This document shows, in pieces, positions 42,407 through 51,217 of a stretch of DNA of 64,000 nt (positions are counted from its first letter, which is position 1; each line of letters starts with the position of its first letter). Both the position numbers and the translations under genes were made by a program. Under the pieces are notes generated by a model. It saw only the letters and a program-made list of their open reading frames with translations. It was not told the DNA's origin and searched no databases. Where the stretch lies: contig JAEPQB010000001.1 of assembly GCA_017640725.1 (NCBI GenBank), positions 1 through 64,000 of the forward strand. The letters run 5' to 3'. This DNA comes from Kordiimonadaceae bacterium. GTDB lineage: Bacteria; Pseudomonadota; Alphaproteobacteria; Sphingomonadales; Kordiimonadaceae.

Positions 42407-43216
42407 TCAGGGCACAAAAAATGTGCCGCGCATGGTCTCCACTGCTTCTCCGGAGATCAAAACACGGTGCTCTCGAATTTCTAACCACAAATCGCCACCG
42501 CGAGCAGAGATTTGTCGGGCGACCAAATTTTGTTTCTGTAGCCGCTTAGACCAGTACGGACCCGAAACGGAATGTGCCGATCCGGTAACCGGGTCTTCCC
42601 CAAGTCCGTGGTTTGGAAAAAAACACCGCGAAACAAAATCCAGCTCGCCGTCCCCTGGTGCCGTTGCAATAAATCCGAACGGCGCGAATTCTTTCAAGGC
42701 GATGAGATTGGGGTCGAGCGAAGCAATGGTTGCCTGGTCGGCATAAACAAGCAGCAGGTCACGGTCCCCCTCCTCGCTTTTGAGCACCGCCTCGGGCTCT
42801 GCTCCCATCGCGGCACCAAGGCCTGTTGGAGCATCAAATGGCACGGGCGGGTAGGCCGGAAAATCCATCTGATAGCGCCCGTCAGTTTTTGTCACCGTCA
42901 AAATGCCGGACAGGGACTGAAAGCGAACCATATCGAGTTCAGGGCGCAAATGCGTGAACACAATATGCGCTGTCGCCAGTGTCGCATGCCCACATAATGC
43001 TACTTCTGTACCCGGCGTGAACCACCGCAGGTGATAGTCCGCCTCACTGCCGTCAAGCTGCACAATGAAGGCTGTTTCAGAAAGGTTGTTTTCGAGCGCA
43101 ATCGCCTGCAACAGCGGGTCATCAAAGAATGCGTGCAGCGGGCAGACCGCAGCCGGATTGCCGCCAAACGTTTGGCTGGTGAAGGCATCAACCTGATAAA
43201 TGGGAATCTCTGGCAT
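42407..43216 (-). CDS. PhzF-family isomerase
   Basis: A 269-aa protein of the diaminopimelate-epimerase-like PhzF group. It opens IPIYQVDAFTSQTFGGNPAAV and has the catalytic Glu in NNLSETAFIVQ near 45, HATLATAHIVF near 78 and the C-terminal GLGEDPVTGSAHSVSGPYWS near 205. No phenazine genes are nearby, so it is a generic PhzF homologue of unknown substrate. Its start is followed by the PH-like membrane protein gene. Confidence 0.92.
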   Translation of the reverse strand: MPEIPIYQVDAFTSQTFGGNPAAVCPLHAFFDDPLLQAIALENNLSETAFIVQLDGSEADYHLRWFTPGTEVALCGHATLATAHIVFTHLRPELDMVRFQSLSGILTVTKTDGRYQMDFPAYPPVPFDAPTGLGAAMGAEPEAVLKSEEGDRDLLLVYADQATIASLDPNLIALKEFAPFGFIATAPGDGELDFVSRCFFPNHGLGEDPVTGSAHSVSGPYWSKRLQKQNLVARQISARGGDLWLEIREHRVLISGEAVETMRGTFFVP

Positions 43217-43231
43217 CGCTACTGAGTTCTC

Positions 43232-43756
43232 CTAGTGGGCCGAAGGCGCCCGGCATTCTTTTTCTTCACGCACCGCGCCAGGGATTGCGGCGCAAAATGC
43301 GTCAAACGTGGCCTCCAGCATGGTGGCGTGTTTTTCGTTAAAGGAACTTGTCGACACCCAAACCTCGCCGCGGTCGACGGCACTGCCAAGCCGGTCGAAC
43401 AAACCACTTGGCCACGGCCTGTTTGACTGAGGCTGATTTCCGTCTTTCAGAGAAAAATAAATATAAGTGTTTATGGGCGTTGAGTAGGACATGATTTTAT
43501 CGATACTTTCCCATCGTATTTGGCCTTTCCAACGGCTGAAGGTGAAACCATCTTGATCAACACTATAGCTATCAAGTCCGCGGTGCAGGACGATGTAGAG
43601 CAGGCGGATCATGGCAATCAGCCAAAAAATGAGGACAACGTACAATGTTTCTATCCGATTACGTTCGCTATCAAACGCGCCCACAAGCACGAGCGTGAGC
43701 ATCGTAGGCAAAGCCAGTGTTTTTAGCCACGTCGCGCGATACGTAATTGAATTCAT
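43232..43756 (-). CDS. Small membrane protein, unknown (PH-like domain possible)
   Basis: A 174-aa protein with two N-terminal hydrophobic helices (about 10-27 and 38-58) and a soluble C-terminal part (SYSVDQDGFTFSRWKGQIRW, then YIYFSLKDGN), a layout seen in bacterial PH-domain or STM3941-like families. The start is four bases from the end of the ArsC-like gene (43760), so they may be co-transcribed. Function unknown. Confidence 0.55.
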   Translation of the reverse strand: MNSITYRATWLKTLALPTMLTLVLVGAFDSERNRIETLYVVLIFWLIAMIRLLYIVLHRGLDSYSVDQDGFTFSRWKGQIRWESIDKIMSYSTPINTYIYFSLKDGNQPQSNRPWPSGLFDRLGSAVDRGEVWVSTSSFNEKHATMLEATFDAFCAAIPGAVREEKECRAPSAH

Positions 43757-43759
43757 ACC

Positions 43760-44116
43760 CTAACTCGAAGCCCATGCTTTGATCTCATCTGCATCCTTGG
43801 CGGCGAAGCCGAGGCGGTATTCGCCGTCTTTCATCCATACCGGGCGCTTGACGAGCGCATCGTGCGCCGCCATCAGGGCAATTGCCTTCGCTTCATCCAC
43901 ACCCGCTTTGTCTACTTCATCAAGCTTGCGCCAGGTGGTACCACGGGTGTTGAGGAGCGCTTCCCAGCCAAGGGCCGCCGCAAACCCGCGCAGCAACTCT
44001 GCGTCAATGCCGTCGACACGGTAATCATGGAAATGATAGCCAACACCCGCTTCCTCCAGCCATTTGCGGGCTTTCTTGACGGTGTCACAATTTTTTATGC
44101 CATAGAGTGTCAGCAT
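43760..44116 (-). CDS. ArsC/Spx-family thioredoxin-fold protein (YffB-like)
   Basis: From ATG 44116 the protein is 118 aa. [20 protein letters not shown] bears the conserved Cys near residue 10, and [14 protein letters not shown] then [17 protein letters not shown] are typical of the YffB/Spx branch. Proteins of this branch are predicted oxidoreductases or regulators; true arsenate reduction is unlikely without the full Arg triad. Longer in-frame starts upstream are rejected. Confidence 0.88.
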   Translation of the reverse strand: MLTLYGIKNCDTVKKARKWLEEAGVGYHFHDYRVDGIDAELLRGFAAALGWEALLNTRGTTWRKLDEVDKAGVDEAKAIALMAAHDALVKRPVWMKDGEYRLGFAAKDADEIKAWASS

Positions 44117-44208
44117 AATTTTAAGTCCTTGTTTTTGTTTGTTAAATCTCTGACTTTTGGGAATTCTGTTGCGCTGCATAGGATTTGCTTTTGCGCTATC
44201 GCTGATTT

Positions 44209-44682
44209 CTATTCTCTCATGGCGAGAAACAACAATACAAGGCCGACCTCCCCTGCAAAAACCCAACTGAGCTCAATGGCACCGATTGCGGGACTGCGAA
44301 ATGCCATAAACACGTTGGAGGCCAAGAGATTGAATCCGGCGAACATCATAAAGAAAATCATAGCGCAGCCGACTATGGCCCAGGTTTTTGCTGTTTGAAA
44401 GACGTCGGCAGAAGCATCGCTGCACCGCCACATGCGAATGGCACCTAAAGCGCACATTGCACCACCGATCAATTTCAAAGCCCAGATAAACGCAAAACCG
44501 AGGTGTGCAAATATTGGGTTTTGCAATGCCCATGGCATTGGCTGTTCCAAAGACTGCATTGAAATGACGTCTCTGACTTGCTCATACCCACTGGCATAGC
44601 CGATAAGGTTGCCAAGGCCGCCCCAAAGGCCCCAGACGGCAACAGTGGCAACAAGAATTATTTTCGCAATCCGTACCGGCAT
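44209..44682 (-). CDS. DUF2165-like small integral membrane protein
   Basis: From ATG 44682 (GGAGGGGGT upstream) the product is 157 aa with four hydrophobic helices (about 5-25, 65-88, 100-120 and 132-152). [32 protein letters not shown] and a C-terminal [15 protein letters not shown] match the DUF2165 pattern. No function is known for the family. Confidence 0.65.
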   Translation of the reverse strand: MPVRIAKIILVATVAVWGLWGGLGNLIGYASGYEQVRDVISMQSLEQPMPWALQNPIFAHLGFAFIWALKLIGGAMCALGAIRMWRCSDASADVFQTAKTWAIVGCAMIFFMMFAGFNLLASNVFMAFRSPAIGAIELSWVFAGEVGLVLLFLAMRE

Positions 44683-44809
44683 ACCCCCTCCATCACTTCG
44701 AAGCAGAACTTTCGACAGAGCAAATCCCACTTCCAAGAGGATCGCAAGCATTTCTGCTGCAAAATGGGTACGTCACCGTCCTTGAATTCGCTGGCGATGT
44801 CACCTGTTA

Positions 44810-45727
44810 TCACTCTTTTTCTGGTAAGATTTCCTGCGACGTCAAATCAATGGACCGGTCGCTCACCGGGTCAACATGAATTATGATTTCCGTGTCCGGA
44901 TAATGCTCACCAAGCGTTGCTTCCACCTCGTGGGCAATCAAATGCGCTGCGCGGACCGTCAGGTCGCTGTCCACTTCAATGTGCATTTGCATGAACCTGT
45001 CGCGGCCAGCTTCTCGGGTCTTGAGGGCGTGCAGCCCTTTCACACCCGGGCTTTCCATCACCAGGTTGAAGATGGTCTCGCGCTCTTCGTCCGGGAACTC
45101 GCGGTCCATCAGCATGGCAACAGCAGGGCGCAACACGCCCATGGCACTAAACAGAATGTAAAGCGCAATCATGATGCCTGCGACCGGGTCCAGAATGGGG
45201 AACTCAAGCATCAATGCTACCGCGGCGGCAATCACACCCACATTCAGCAACAAGTCACCCTTATAGTGCAAATGGTCGCCAGCAACCGCGAGAGAGCCCG
45301 TTTTGCGCACAACACTCTGCTGAAACATGACCAGCACGAGAGTTAGCCCGATGGCAAAAACCGACATAGCCACCACAATGACCGGCGTTTGCACCGGTTG
45401 TGGGTCAACCACACGCTCCAGCGACTGCAAAAACAGAAATATCGCCGAGCCTGCCATAACCGCTGACTGAAACAGGCCGGCCAGCGCTTCCGCTTTACCG
45501 TGGCCAAACCTGTGATTGGCGTCCGGCGGCACAATTGCGGTTTTAACAGCAAACAGGGTGGCGAGCGAGGCCAACAAATCAAGCGAACTGTCAGTGAGGG
45601 AGCCCAGCATCGCAACCGACTGCGAAAACCACCAGGCCAGCGCCTTGCCGACCACCAGCATGATCGCAACCGTCATGGAGGCCCTTGCGGCCCAAACCAT
45701 CAACCGGTTGGAGGCTTCACGTTCCAT
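44810..45727 (-). CDS. fieF: Cation diffusion facilitator, FieF/YiiP-like
   Basis: A 305-aa divalent-metal exporter with six membrane helices. Site residues are visible in DSSLDLLASLATLFAVKTA (TM2, near 42), NHRFGHGKAEALAGLFQ and DHLHYKGDLLLNVGVIA (TM5, near 152), and the C-terminal cytoplasmic domain carries HALKTREAGRDRFMQMHIEV and IIHVDP. The metal set (Fe, Zn, Cd) cannot be told from sequence. Confidence 0.9.
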   Translation of the reverse strand: MEREASNRLMVWAARASMTVAIMLVVGKALAWWFSQSVAMLGSLTDSSLDLLASLATLFAVKTAIVPPDANHRFGHGKAEALAGLFQSAVMAGSAIFLFLQSLERVVDPQPVQTPVIVVAMSVFAIGLTLVLVMFQQSVVRKTGSLAVAGDHLHYKGDLLLNVGVIAAAVALMLEFPILDPVAGIMIALYILFSAMGVLRPAVAMLMDREFPDEERETIFNLVMESPGVKGLHALKTREAGRDRFMQMHIEVDSDLTVRAAHLIAHEVEATLGEHYPDTEIIIHVDPVSDRSIDLTSQEILPEKE

Positions 45728-45935
45728 TGGTGTGTACCCAAGAGTGACCCAAATTCCTCATGGTCGATACTCTCGCCAATCAAACGAGGCTTGTCATCAG
45801 AAATCGCACGCCTGCGACGCAGGTTAAATATGCGATCTGTTCGACTGATCATGTCGGGCAAACATTTAGTCGCAGACGACTTTCAATCATGTCTCTAGGT
45901 GGCAAGCTTGACCATGTCATGGCAAGGGAGAAACC

Positions 45936-46613
45936 ATGAAAAAACACATATTATTGGTGTGGATCGCGGCACTCTTCGCGCTTCCGGCAATAGCAGCAAC
46001 CGAGCCACCCTCAACTGACTCCGGAACGTTCGCTTCCGACTATCAATCTTCAGTTCAGAAGCTGAAGGCCAAACATTTGGCTCGGGAACTCGCAGCAATG
46101 GCTGAGATAGATCAGTATCAGCGGCATGTCTTAACAGAAGTTTCTCGCAACACAGACCTCAGCGCTTCCGAGCGCGAAAGATTGGAGTCAAAAATTTTCA
46201 GTGACATGGCAAAGGCGGACGCTGCACACACGACCCGCCTCAAACAAATTCTGCAGGTTTGGAGCTGGCCCGAAATCGCCGCAAGCGGGGCCAATGCCGC
46301 TCAGGATGCCTATTATCTTGTTCAGCACTCCGGCGACACAGCCCTCATGAAAGAAGCGTTGCCGCACTTCGAGGCATTTGCCAAAGCAAGGCTGATCGGG
46401 GCAAGACAGTTTGCCCAGATGTTCGACAGACTCGCCATGAGAGAAAAACGCCCCCAACGATATGGAACCCAGTTGCGCTGTCTGGATGGCAAATGGGTTT
46501 TGCATGACATTGAAGAACCTGAGCTAGTGGACGCGCTACGTGCCGACCTCGGCATTGACCCTTTCGCAGAGACACTGAAACGGATTGAAGCCCTAGACGA
46601 AACAGGTTGCTGA
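45936..46613 (+). CDS. Exported DUF6624-like protein
   Basis: A 225-aa protein with signal peptide MKKHILLVWIAALFALPAIA. The helical body ends QFAQMFDRLAMREKRPQRYGTQLRCLDGKW, a pattern I associate with DUF6624; DAYYLVQHSGDTALMKEALP lies near 125. Periplasmic. Function unknown. A separate 208-bp region before it (45728-45935) holds no gene I can support. Confidence 0.6.
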   Translation: MKKHILLVWIAALFALPAIAATEPPSTDSGTFASDYQSSVQKLKAKHLARELAAMAEIDQYQRHVLTEVSRNTDLSASERERLESKIFSDMAKADAAHTTRLKQILQVWSWPEIAASGANAAQDAYYLVQHSGDTALMKEALPHFEAFAKARLIGARQFAQMFDRLAMREKRPQRYGTQLRCLDGKWVLHDIEEPELVDALRADLGIDPFAETLKRIEALDETGC

Positions 46614-46615
46614 AC

Positions 46616-46641
46616 AAAAAAAGCGCCCGAAAATCGAGCAC
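46616..46641 (-). terminator. Rho-independent terminator after the GSCFA gene
   Basis: On the minus strand GTGCTCG-ATTTT-CGGGCGC is followed by seven Ts. It lies between the GSCFA stop (46696) and the convergent DUF6624 gene. Confidence 0.7.
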
Positions 46642-46695
46642 TTACAGGCCTACCAAGCTCCGCCAAACATGTATCACGAGTGGTCTAGCGCCCAA

Positions 46696-48234
46696 TCAGA
46701 TACGAACAATCGCGATGGATGCCGGCAACAGTTCCCTGACCTTGTCTTCAATCACGTCCGCCGCGCCTTCTGAGCCGATCACAACGCAATCCAGGACCTG
46801 ACCAGTCATGCTTTCGGGTGCAAACACTTGGTGCCCGAAGAAAACCGACCTCTCGATATGGTCTCCGTCGACAAAATGGACCAAATTGCCTCGATTAAGC
46901 ATGGATTCACGCAAGAGTTTGGCCGCGAAATCACCTGTCCCGTAGAGGCACAAGCGTGTCCCTTTTGCGACTTCTTGATTAACCCGCTCGACAAAGTCGG
47001 CCCAGCGGTCTTGGTCAGGGCCTGATGATGTGGCTTGTGGCCCGCCGTTCACAATTGCCCGCAGGTGCTCTCGGTCTGAGCCAGTATAGTCGTGCTCAAT
47101 TTTGGTATGGAGAAGTCGCCGCAACTGCACACCAATTTTGGTCGCCGCCAATTCATCTTCAAAGCGTTCGATGCTTCCAAGAAAGTCTGCAAGACGCTCA
47201 CCCGCGCTGTCGACATGGCCAAGCGCGCCATCCTTGATTAGCATTTGGCGCGCGTCAGAAGCAAATCGCAAACAGTCTTTCATCGGGTCCGTTGAGAAAG
47301 CCTCCAGAAAGCGATGACACACGTAATATGCTGTAGGATGCGCCACATGCAGCAGGTCATTTAAATCATTACCGAACGTTTCTACGCCGCGTAACTCGTC
47401 CATAACAATGTCGTAGGATGGGAAATAGCTGACATCAAAGTCACTATTTTGCTTCAGAAACTGATCTATCGCGACGCGCAGTATAGCTTTGTCGCCATTG
47501 TTATAAACGATCCCGTCACTATCGTCCTCGGCCGTGTTTTGGGACAATAACTCATCCGTTGAGGCGAACCTGTCAACGATCGGAAACCAGGCATATCGCT
47601 GCGGTGAAAGAGTTATAATTGCGCGCCAGTCACGGGAACAATTGGCCTCTAGAACCTCGAATATGCGCCGCAAATCTTTGACCAATTCATCGGGTTTGGC
47701 CCGGATGACATCGTAACGATCTGTTGCCAGGCCATTGGCTGCGCAGATGACATGCTGCTTAGCTTTATCCACAATATAGGTTGGGGAACCCAGTGTGATG
47801 ATGAAAGTGTCGGTTGCGCGCACACGCTCGCGCAAAGCCGCATCAAGTTCCCCGACCCGGTCTATCAGCACAGAGGCGGGCTGTGACAAGGGGGTTGCAT
47901 GAGCCATATGTCGCATCGAAATACGCAGACCTTTGCCCTCATGCTCGAAGAAATCCTGCTCACCGAACGTTTTGTCCGGGGCAAATACCTGCTCCAGCTT
48001 TTCCCGAAGCCCACGTGGTGAATAATGCTGACTATTACGGACATCCCAATAAGCGTTCATGCCGTGATCGAGCATGATTTTTGAGACATTGCCCGCGAAA
48101 CAGCTGCCAAAGGCTGTGATAGCGTGGCCGAAACTATCGATTCGCGGCGCGGGCGGCACACTGACCCGTGGCGCTTTGACATTGTAAACCCGATATTTTT
48201 CGTCAAGTAAGCGTTCGTCAGAATGTTTTGCCAC
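46696..48234 (-). CDS. GSCFA-domain protein
   Basis: A 512-aa protein. The GSCFA signature is AITAFGSCFAGNVSKIML near residue 40, followed by a SGNH/GDSL-like core with FIITLGSPTYI near 145 and RAIITLSPQRY near 205. A C-terminal Rossmann-like part (LCLYGTGDFAAKLLRESML near 425) resembles the nucleotide- or SAM-binding halves seen in surface-sugar enzymes. GSCFA proteins are suspected carbohydrate esterases; the substrate is unknown. It follows the ATP synthase F0 operon but is separated by a strong terminator. Confidence 0.85.
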   Translation of the reverse strand: MAKHSDERLLDEKYRVYNVKAPRVSVPPAPRIDSFGHAITAFGSCFAGNVSKIMLDHGMNAYWDVRNSQHYSPRGLREKLEQVFAPDKTFGEQDFFEHEGKGLRISMRHMAHATPLSQPASVLIDRVGELDAALRERVRATDTFIITLGSPTYIVDKAKQHVICAANGLATDRYDVIRAKPDELVKDLRRIFEVLEANCSRDWRAIITLSPQRYAWFPIVDRFASTDELLSQNTAEDDSDGIVYNNGDKAILRVAIDQFLKQNSDFDVSYFPSYDIVMDELRGVETFGNDLNDLLHVAHPTAYYVCHRFLEAFSTDPMKDCLRFASDARQMLIKDGALGHVDSAGERLADFLGSIERFEDELAATKIGVQLRRLLHTKIEHDYTGSDREHLRAIVNGGPQATSSGPDQDRWADFVERVNQEVAKGTRLCLYGTGDFAAKLLRESMLNRGNLVHFVDGDHIERSVFFGHQVFAPESMTGQVLDCVVIGSEGAADVIEDKVRELLPASIAIVRI

Positions 48235-48350
48235 GATGCTCGTTCCTTGTTCTCTTGGTCTGTAGGCACCTTTGAACCACTTTAACGCCCTAACGAACTC
48301 CGTACAGCAGCTTTATGCGCCGACCACGGATGAGCGTGGACACAGGGTCT

Positions 48351-48366
48351 ATTTGCTGCAGCAAAT
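48351..48366. repeat. 16-bp perfect palindrome between GSCFA and atpF genes
   Basis: ATTTGCTGCAGCAAAT. It sits in the otherwise empty 48235-48412 interval, about 117 bp upstream of the GSCFA start, and could be an operator for that gene. No other gene was found there. Confidence 0.35.
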
Positions 48367-48412
48367 CTCGCGCCAACTATTCAGCGGCTTTAATCGCACG
48401 TGTTCTCTCGGC

Positions 48413-48444
48413 AAAAAAAACGCCCGGTAAACCGGGCGTTTTTT
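48413..48444. terminator. Strong bidirectional terminator after the F0 operon
   Basis: CGCCCGG-TAAA-CCGGGCG with eight As before and six Ts after. It ends the F0 operon transcript on the minus strand and isolates the GSCFA gene. Confidence 0.9.
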
Positions 48445-48471
48445 GGGATTTTTCCGTTGGGTTGGGCGCGC

Positions 48472-48963
48472 TTAGTGCAGCTTGCCTTCCACATCAGCAA
48501 TCGCTTCGTCCACAAGCGCCTTGCCACCCTTGCCTTTCATGGCATCGGCAAGAACAGCTGTCGCTGCGTCCACCGCGATATTGACGGCAGCAGCCTTAAC
48601 TTCCTTAACCGCGTTCGCTTCAGCTTGTGCGATCTTTTCAGCCGCACCGCGTTCACGGCGGCGCATCAAGGCATCCAGGTCGTCTTTCGCCTGGTTAGCC
48701 ATAATCTGCGCATCTTCTTTGGCCTGAGCAATCATGTCCGCCGCTTCGCGCTCTGTGTCGCGTTGCTTGCGCTGATACTCGATCAGCAGGTTTTCAGCTT
48801 CTGCCCGAAGATTCTTGGCTTCTTCAATTTGCGCTTCAATCGTGGCGGCACGCTCATCAAGCATGGTGCCAACTGTTTTGTGCGCTTTGAAGTACAGCAC
48901 CAGGAAGATGAAGCCTGCAAAGGCAACGCCAACCCAGAAAGTCGTGTTTGCTAGAAGTTCCAT
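48472..48963 (-). CDS. atpF: ATP synthase F0 subunit b
   Basis: Peripheral stalk subunit linking the membrane a subunit to F1. The 163-aa protein has one N-terminal membrane helix (about 7-25, TTFWVGVAFAGFIFLVLYF) and a long charged coiled coil (about 30-140) with few Gly or Pro. It is the second of two b-type genes, the b/b' pair of alphaproteobacteria and chloroplasts. Last gene of the F0 operon, three bases after atpF'. Confidence 0.92.
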   Translation of the reverse strand: MELLANTTFWVGVAFAGFIFLVLYFKAHKTVGTMLDERAATIEAQIEEAKNLRAEAENLLIEYQRKQRDTEREAADMIAQAKEDAQIMANQAKDDLDALMRRRERGAAEKIAQAEANAVKEVKAAAVNIAVDAATAVLADAMKGKGGKALVDEAIADVEGKLH

Positions 48964-48966
48964 CGC

Positions 48967-49515
48967 TTATGCCCCCTTCGCCGCAGCCGAAACTGCTTTG
49001 GTGACATCGTCCGCAGACACGTCAGCACCACCCAGCTTGGCAACAAGGTCGGTTGCAACTTCGGTTGCGATACCTTCAATGCCAGCCAGCGCTTCGGCTT
49101 TTGCTTCCGCGATACGCTTCTCAGCGGCGTCTGCGTCGGCGCTCAGCTTGGCGTCAAGCTCTGCTTGTGCTTTGGCAATGTCTGCCCGAGCCGCGTCTTT
49201 GGCGTCAGCAAGTGTTTGCTGTGCTTTGGCACGTGCTTCAGCAATTGATGCTTCATAAGCTTCGCGAACACCTTCAGCTTCTTCACGCAAACGCGCAGCA
49301 GCATCCAGATCACCAGCGATTTTTTCTTCACGCTCTTCAAGTACAGTTGTTACGCGCGGTACAACAAGGCGCGAAACGACAACGTACAAAAGCACAAAGG
49401 TCAACAGCAACCAGGCGATCTGGTTGGTGTAGGTACCGTCTTCAAATACGCTGATCTGCGGCAGACCGCCGCCACCAGCTTCTTGTTCGACAGTTTCTGT
49501 AGTGGCTCTAGCCAT
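48967..49515 (-). CDS. ATP synthase F0 subunit b'
   Basis: A 182-aa b-type stalk subunit (b'). After a short cytoplasmic N-terminus it has a membrane helix (about 31-51, IAWLLLTFVLLYVVVSRLVV) and an Ala/Glu/Lys-rich coiled coil up to the C-terminus. Its longer N-terminal arm and Ala-rich tail distinguish it from the b subunit encoded downstream. It pairs with b as a heterodimer in the stalk. Confidence 0.92.
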   Translation of the reverse strand: MARATTETVEQEAGGGGLPQISVFEDGTYTNQIAWLLLTFVLLYVVVSRLVVPRVTTVLEEREEKIAGDLDAAARLREEAEGVREAYEASIAEARAKAQQTLADAKDAARADIAKAQAELDAKLSADADAAEKRIAEAKAEALAGIEGIATEVATDLVAKLGGADVSADDVTKAVSAAAKGA

Positions 49516-49636
49516 TGCTCAACCTCAGTGGCAGGTGGTTCCCGGGATGGCGCCGTCACATAGACGCCATTCCTCAATCAAGTGCCCCAAATCAGACAGG
49601 GACACGGGGGCGGCCCGAAGGCCGCCAATCCAGTTC

Positions 49637-49861
49637 CTATGAGAACAGGATCAGGAACGCGATCACGAGTGCGAACAGGCCAGTTGCCTCAGTCAGGGCA
49701 AAACCGATCAGCAGGTTCGTGAACTGCTTAGGTGCAGCAGATGGGTTGCGAAGTGCACCAGCAAGGTAGTTACCGAAGATGCTGCCGAGGCCGATACCGA
49801 TGCCCGCGAGAGCGAGAGTTGCGATGCCAGCGCCGATGTATTTTGCTGCTTCAGCTTCCAT
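49637..49861 (-). CDS. atpE: ATP synthase F0 subunit c
   Basis: A 74-aa two-helix proteolipid that forms the c-ring. Helix 1 is GIATLALAGIGIGLGSIFGN (Gly-rich), helix 2 FTNLLIGFALTEATGLFALV with the proton-carrying Glu near residue 57, and the polar loop RNPSAAPKQ between them. Length and motifs are standard for H+-driven rings. Confidence 0.97.
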   Translation of the reverse strand: MEAEAAKYIGAGIATLALAGIGIGLGSIFGNYLAGALRNPSAAPKQFTNLLIGFALTEATGLFALVIAFLILFS

Positions 49862-49930
49862 GATTAAGTCCTTTTCGTGTGTCAGAATATCAAAGTTAAA
49901 AAGTGAATTTTGCTCGATCTTGCTGCCAGC

Positions 49931-50680
49931 CTAGTGTGCCGGATGCATAGCATCATGCAGATAGATACAAGTCAAAATGGTGAAGACGAATGCCTGCAGG
50001 CAGGCAACCAGAATTTCTAGGCCAGTGAGCAATACAGTCACGGCAAACGGTGCAACCGCACCCGCAATACCAACCGCGCCGAGCGCACCAAGGCTGATGA
50101 TGAAGCCCGCAAAAACTTTCATCATAATGTGGCCCGCCAGCATGTTCGCAAACAAACGAACGGCCAAACTGATGGGGCGCGTGCAGTATGAAATGATTTC
50201 AATCAAAACAATCAGCGGCAGCAACCAGCCGGGAACACCGCTTGGTGCAAACAGCTTAAGGTAACCTGCGCCGTTTTTGATGAAACCGATCAGCGTCACG
50301 GCCAAAAATACAAACATGGCCATCGCAAAGTTAACTGCGATGTGGCTGGTGACTGTGAAAGCACCAGGGATCATGCCCGCGAGGTTAGAGCCCAAAATGA
50401 ACATGAAGAGTGTGAAGATGAACGGGAAGTAGGCTTTGCCTTCTTTGCCAACGTTATCGCGCACCATGCCAGCGATGAATTCATACGCCAGTTCAACCAT
50501 TGACTGCCAACGGCCAGGTACGACAGAGCTTTTGCGCATGCCGCCAACCATGAACACGGTCAACGCGAGCAGAACAATCACCATCCACTGGGAACTGTTG
50601 GTGAAGGAGACATCAATGCCTGCTACTTCTAAAGGAACTTTTGTTTGAACTTCAAACTGCTCAATAGGACTTGTGGCCAC
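49931..50680 (-). CDS. atpB: ATP synthase F0 subunit a
   Basis: A 249-aa membrane protein carrying the proton half-channels. The essential Arg is in ISLAVRLFANMLAGH (near 170), preceded by the conserved stretch VLIEIISYCTRP, and the last helices contain ILVACLQAFVFTILTCIY. About five to six helices. Standard position after atpI in the operon. Confidence 0.97.
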   Translation of the reverse strand: MATSPIEQFEVQTKVPLEVAGIDVSFTNSSQWMVIVLLALTVFMVGGMRKSSVVPGRWQSMVELAYEFIAGMVRDNVGKEGKAYFPFIFTLFMFILGSNLAGMIPGAFTVTSHIAVNFAMAMFVFLAVTLIGFIKNGAGYLKLFAPSGVPGWLLPLIVLIEIISYCTRPISLAVRLFANMLAGHIMMKVFAGFIISLGALGAVGIAGAVAPFAVTVLLTGLEILVACLQAFVFTILTCIYLHDAMHPAH

Positions 50681-50725
50681 GAGGTTCGTCTCTTCTTTAA
50701 TGCAGCTGGCGAATGCCCGCCGCGA

Positions 50726-51058
50726 TCAATCCTTTTTCGCCTTTTCAGCTTCTTCTTCTGCTTCATTCATTCGGGTGGCTTCTTTCACCACATTCCGAAT
50801 ACCGCTCGCGAACCCCAGGATCAGCAAAACCACCAGAAAAATTGGTGCTGTGCCGAACCATCTGTCGAACCAGAAACCGATAAAGGCACCCACGCCGCTA
50901 CCGACAACCAGTTCAATGCCCATTTTGAAAGCAACCCCCATCGGGGAATGGGGCTGATCTTCCGCTGTTTCGAAAGACTGGCCTTTTGCTTTCGCCTGGG
51001 CTTGCTGAAGCCGCTCATCAAACGATAGATCCTGACGGGTTTTTTTGTCTTCACCCAT
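50726..51058 (-). CDS. atpI: ATP synthase accessory protein AtpI/AtpZ
   Basis: A 110-aa protein opening MGEDKKTRQDLSFDERLQQ with two membrane helices (about 46-68 and 74-94) in GIELVVGSGVGAFIGFWFD and TAPIFLVVLLILGFASGI. It assists c-ring assembly or Mg2+ handling. First gene of the F0 operon; a -35/-10 pair lies 74-102 bases upstream. Confidence 0.9.
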   Translation of the reverse strand: MGEDKKTRQDLSFDERLQQAQAKAKGQSFETAEDQPHSPMGVAFKMGIELVVGSGVGAFIGFWFDRWFGTAPIFLVVLLILGFASGIRNVVKEATRMNEAEEEAEKAKKD

Positions 51059-51131
51059 TAAATCTACCCTTTCAGACGCACTTCAACTGGTTCGCTCCGC
51101 ATAGAATCAGAGCTCTGCCAAAGGCACGCGC

Positions 51132-51160
51132 AACATAGTGAAGGCCCCTTACAGTGTCAA
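51132..51160 (-). promoter_or_regulatory. Sigma-70 promoter of the F0 ATP synthase operon
   Basis: On the minus strand, TTGACA (51155-51160), 17 nt, TATGTT (51132-51137). It lies between the smc stop and the atpI start and reads toward atpI. Confidence 0.7.
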
Positions 51161-51217
51161 GAAACAATAAAATTATGTTAAGTCATTGTTTTTATTGATT
51201 TTTTATAGGTTTTTCAG

